Notes under the pieces: model-generated
The model's input: only the letters and a program-made list of their open reading frames with translations
What the model was told of the DNA's origin: nothing
Database searches by the model: none
Source: Nymphalis io
Taxonomy: Eukaryota; Arthropoda; Insecta; Lepidoptera; Nymphalidae
DNA: 64,000 bases
Direction: 5' to 3'
NCBI RefSeq assembly: GCF_905147045.1
Contig: NC_065918.1
Location: forward strand, 13,640,001-13,704,000
Part shown: one piece after another, positions 60,940 to 64,000 of the stretch
Position numbering within the stretch: the stretch's first letter is position 1
Layout: the number at the start of each line of letters is the position of its first letter
Made by a program: the position numbers and the translations under genes

Positions 60940-61150
60940 GCCAGCCGCCTGACGCCAGAATGAAATAATTCCCAAAGAGGCTTGGGAATTATTTCGTGGG
61001 TATTTTTATTTCCCGATACCAAACGGGTTATTGGGGCGTTTATTCGATTGATTGATTGGCCTCAAAAAATTCCCTTAGTCGCCTCTTACGACACCCGCGG
61101 GTAGAGATGGGGTGGTTCTATTCTGCTCTGCCGGAACCACACGGCTAAAT
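60940..61150 (-). repeat. Dispersed LINE-tail repeat with internal hairpin
   Basis: tcccttagtcgcctcttacgacacccgcggg and gccggaaccacacggc are typical of a dispersed lepidopteran LINE-tail repeat. Inside it, gaaataattcccaa (60962-60975) and ttgggaattatttc (60982-60995) form a perfect 14-bp stem with a 6-base loop. Orientation is assumed from the family and is uncertain. Confidence 0.65.
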
Positions 61151-63084
61151 ACATAATAAGTATATTCTAAAATAATATAAATAATAACTTCGAGTTAATA
61201 AGATTGTCAATATAATAATAAAATATATAATCATTTAGTGTAAAAATTCCAAATATCCTAATTATAATTTATAAAAGAGTTAAAAAAATAGTAAACCAAG
61301 TATATACAATTTCCTTTGGTAGGCATACAAGAAACAAACTAACAAACATTTTAAATACTAACTTTTAGTGAAAGTTGTACCGTCACTAAAACATTTTTTT
61401 TTTGTTTTCAACCCTGTTTATTGATTAATTATTTTTTGTAGAAACATATTTGCATAAATTGTTCCGATTAGTTATACCATTCGAAACATATTTCGAAATA
61501 TTTATAATGAAATTTTAATTTATTGTAGTCATTTAATATTGTGCGTATATTAATTATGTACGAGTCCACTCACAAAATTTATTTTAACACAATGATTAAA
61601 TTTAGAGCACAATTGTATTGTTTAACGTTAATTGCAATAGTGTAATAATTTTTTTCTTTTTAATCTACCTACAATTTAACGAGAGGTATACATACTGTCA
61701 ATATTAAGTGTTTTATGTTTTAAGAATAATTTGATCTTGAAAGTTATATAATTATGATAGTTACACTATCGATACAATAAGAATAATTTAAAGATATTCA
61801 CGAATAAACTCGCATCACTATCATTTTTTTTTATATTGAAATATTTCATTTTCATTTGCTTTAGATAAATTATAATACAATGTCGTTACATTTTCAATAT
61901 AACCAGATTTTCTATATCACAGGTCAATTTTTAAAGTTTATTTATCAATATTTGTATAAGTATGAGATATTTAATTATGTAATGGTTTCACAAAGAAATC
62001 ACTATACATTTTAACGTTCATTTCAATAATCAAAATGATTTCGTTGTACTAAGTCAATCGACGTACTAATTCCTTTTCGATAATTATTTCAGTACTTAGT
62101 CTAACTGCTTAGTCTAGATAAGTTTTTTAGGAAAAACTCCATAGTTGATTTCACTAAAAATACTTATTCTAGTACCTATTTTGTTCAATGATAAATAATT
62201 TCTTTCTGTTATAATTTCCAAGAGTTTTGTTGTTTAATAATCTTTATCCTCTTTAGTCTTCTATCTCTAATTGCTGCTCAATATTTTCACTAATGTATGT
62301 ATAGTATATGTATATATAGTTTGTTCTGACATTCAGTCAGAATTTATTATCCTCGTTCTTAATAGAAGCTCTTTTTTTCATTAGAAAAATCAGAAATATT
62401 TTAATTTTATTTATCAGGTTGCTTGTTAATTTTGATGATCTTAAAGAACATATTTTTTTATTTTTCATGTAGTTTGTATTACGATCTTTTAAGCTTCATC
62501 CTGTTTCTAAACATTTTCCAAATTTATTTTTATACTGTAAATACTATCTTATTTAAATTTAGTATTTAATATATCTAAAACTTATAAATTTGTTTTCAAA
62601 TGTACGTATCTTATGTTTATTTATTGATTGTTGATTTGTCATCAAATATCTCTTATGTATGTATTTAACTTTCTGTAATTTGTTACAGCCATTATAGATG
62701 TCGTTATTATTTTCGTTTAGTTCTCTAGCTTTCTGCTTTACATCAAATTCCTTATCAATTTTAATTTTATGCTTGTATAATAAACTAATGTTTTGATTAA
62801 AGTTTTTAAGTTTAAAAGTCTTTACTATTAGTTCACATTTTTAATTATCACAATGTCCAATATGTGTTTACTTTTATAATTTTCTTCACTTATGCCTAAC
62901 ACTGTATCACTAAGGTGTATTATAGTGTATACATACACTACAATATTCTAGATGATATCAAATTATATAGTCAGCTTAAGATCAATAGCTTTATTATTAT
63001 ATAATAAAGTTATTTATGCACTACAATTAAAATATATTTTTCTACTGCGCATTTTTTAACTTTTACATTTTTATTACACACATA

Positions 63085-63190
63085 TGTATATTATTTCGTA
63101 GCTATGAATGCCACAGGACAATCTTTTAGACGGCGTGTTTCTGCTTTAAATTTGTAATGTGTATTTTGTTCTTTTTATTTTAAGTTTGTA
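63085..63190 (-). repeat. Dispersed repeat, inverse copy of 13.3 kb
   Basis: atgccacaggacaatcttttagacggcgtgttt followed by AT-rich sequence with tgtattttgttctttttattttaagtttg is the reverse complement of 13310-13398, with moderate divergence. Confidence 0.6.
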
Positions 63191-63678
63191 TTTTATAAAA
63201 ATGTCTGTATACTACTTTACTACTCCGCATTATAATTTTAGATATTTAACTCGAAGTTATTATGTAAAGGACTTTATTTTTCAATTTAAAATTGATATAC
63301 TATTAAATTCATTGATCTTATAATCGATTTTTGTATTAAGCATGGCAATAATATCATTAATGGGATTGAATTATTTTTTTGCGATATCTATTTATTTAAT
63401 ATATTTTTATTTATCTTCTATTGTTGATATCTGATAATCAAATATTTAGTCTGAAGTTTGTTTATAACTTAAATACTATTTAGGAATCTAGCGTAAAATT
63501 TGAATTCATATCTTTTTCTGACATTTATGTCAATCACAATTTGCATTATCACTAATAATTGTTCTTTCATATAACAGTTAGTCTATAGTCTTTAGTGTAA
63601 GAGTCTTATTTTTATATCCTAAGTGTCTGAATGTCCCGGTCAATGAAACCATCACGTAGACACTTAAGAGGCTTTACA

Positions 63679-64000
63679 CTAGTTTGTTTCGTCATCCTTA
63701 AATTCGTAAATATCGGTATGATTATTTCTGCGGCCACTAGCTCTCTTTTTATTTCTGGATTTTCTCGAGGATTTTTTCAAACGTTCAATTTCACAGTTCA
63801 GTCTTACAGTTTCAGTTTCAACATCTTCGGTTTCCGAAAAACAATCAACCAAATTTCGACTATCAACACCGTCTTCTGCTTCAATTCTATTTATGGTGTT
63901 TACCAGTTCATCGTCACCCTGTAATAAATTATTTGATGTATTTCCTATATTAAAATAAAATTACCGTTTCTTGAGATACAAAAGCGAACATTGACATACG
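63679..64000 (-). CDS. C-terminal exons of an unrecognised minus-strand gene (partial)
   Basis: Exon 63679-63918 follows an acceptor (aataatttattacag) and encodes 79 residues ending ...FKDDETN and TAG (63679-63681). It is very hydrophilic: an acidic part (residues about 12-36, with SETEDVETET), a short coiled-coil-like stretch (RLNCEIERLKKS) and a basic segment (SRKSRNKKRASGRR). The preceding exon runs off the window edge (63965-64000, MSMFAFVSQET in phase 0) with donor gtaatt. The intron between them would be only 46 bp, which is short; without splicing the frame meets a stop. This looks like the cytoplasmic or nuclear tail of a larger protein. No family is recognised. The + strand frame at 63631-63924 is its antisense shadow. 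Confidence 0.62.

Larger units (their letters stand above)
59510..63678. other. AT-rich stretch, probably 3'UTR and intron of the minus-strand gene
   Basis: No further exon is supported. Two repeats are listed separately (60940, 63085). The minus frame at 60279-60485 is hydrophobic AT-rich noise. If the exon at 63679 is the last one, its 3'UTR runs leftwards from 63678. Minus-strand AATAAA hexamers are first met near 63391-63396 and 63406-63411. Confidence 0.4.

Noticed and set aside
63631..63924. 97-codon + frame
   Set aside because: It is the antisense of the spliced minus-strand exon 63679-63918, which has better splice signals and a protein-like composition.

Overview
The window is AT-rich animal nuclear DNA. 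It is most likely from a lepidopteran, and the repeats point towards a nymphalid-like butterfly. The main evidence is a tRNA-headed SINE (box A, then a gggttcaaacccggg box B, then a conserved aggaggcc/cagtgggacat tail) of the kind known as Metulj in Heliconius, plus other repeats that are frequent in Lepidoptera. Genes are sparse and spliced. No bacterial features (operons, ribosome binding sites, CRISPR) are present.

Three cellular genes can be supported. (1) At 994-1552 on the + strand are the last two exons of a small cysteine-rich, probably secreted peptide; its 5' exons are outside the window or were not found. (2) At 30.7-37.2 kb on the + strand is a KCTD1/15-type BTB gene (Drosophila Tiwaz family). 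It has a 5'UTR exon, three coding exons (163 aa) and probably a 3'UTR exon. A CpG-rich stretch with a splice donor at 8.7-8.9 kb is a candidate promoter or first exon for a + strand gene, possibly this one. (3) At 63.68-64.0 kb on the - strand is the C-terminal end of an unrecognised gene. Further - strand exon-like segments at 58.5-59.5 kb may be alternative 3' exons. A 64-residue membrane-protein-like reading frame at 29 kb is a weaker candidate.

Much of the rest is mobile DNA: two near-identical copies of one non-LTR retrotransposon (a 5'-truncated copy at 14.4-15.9 kb and a longer broken copy at 52.5-55.6 kb), an R1-clade fragment directly upstream of the second copy, a decayed Jockey-like RT fragment, an RTE 3' end with target-site duplication, a decayed DNA-transposon transposase, and many SINE or LINE-tail fragments.

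The most unusual structure is the satellite array at 37.85-48.3 kb, just downstream of the BTB gene. A 121-bp monomer is repeated in blocks of 1 to 5 copies, and blocks are separated by a constant 253-bp segment. The larger units are therefore 374 + 121n bp (374, 495, 616, 737, 858). Other oddities are a perfect 48-bp palindrome at 57,976, a template-switch-type inverted duplication that removed the RT catalytic motif of the second LINE copy, and a 17-bp inverted repeat in the place where the first LINE copy should have a target-site duplication. All functional statements come from reading the sequence by eye; no database search was run.
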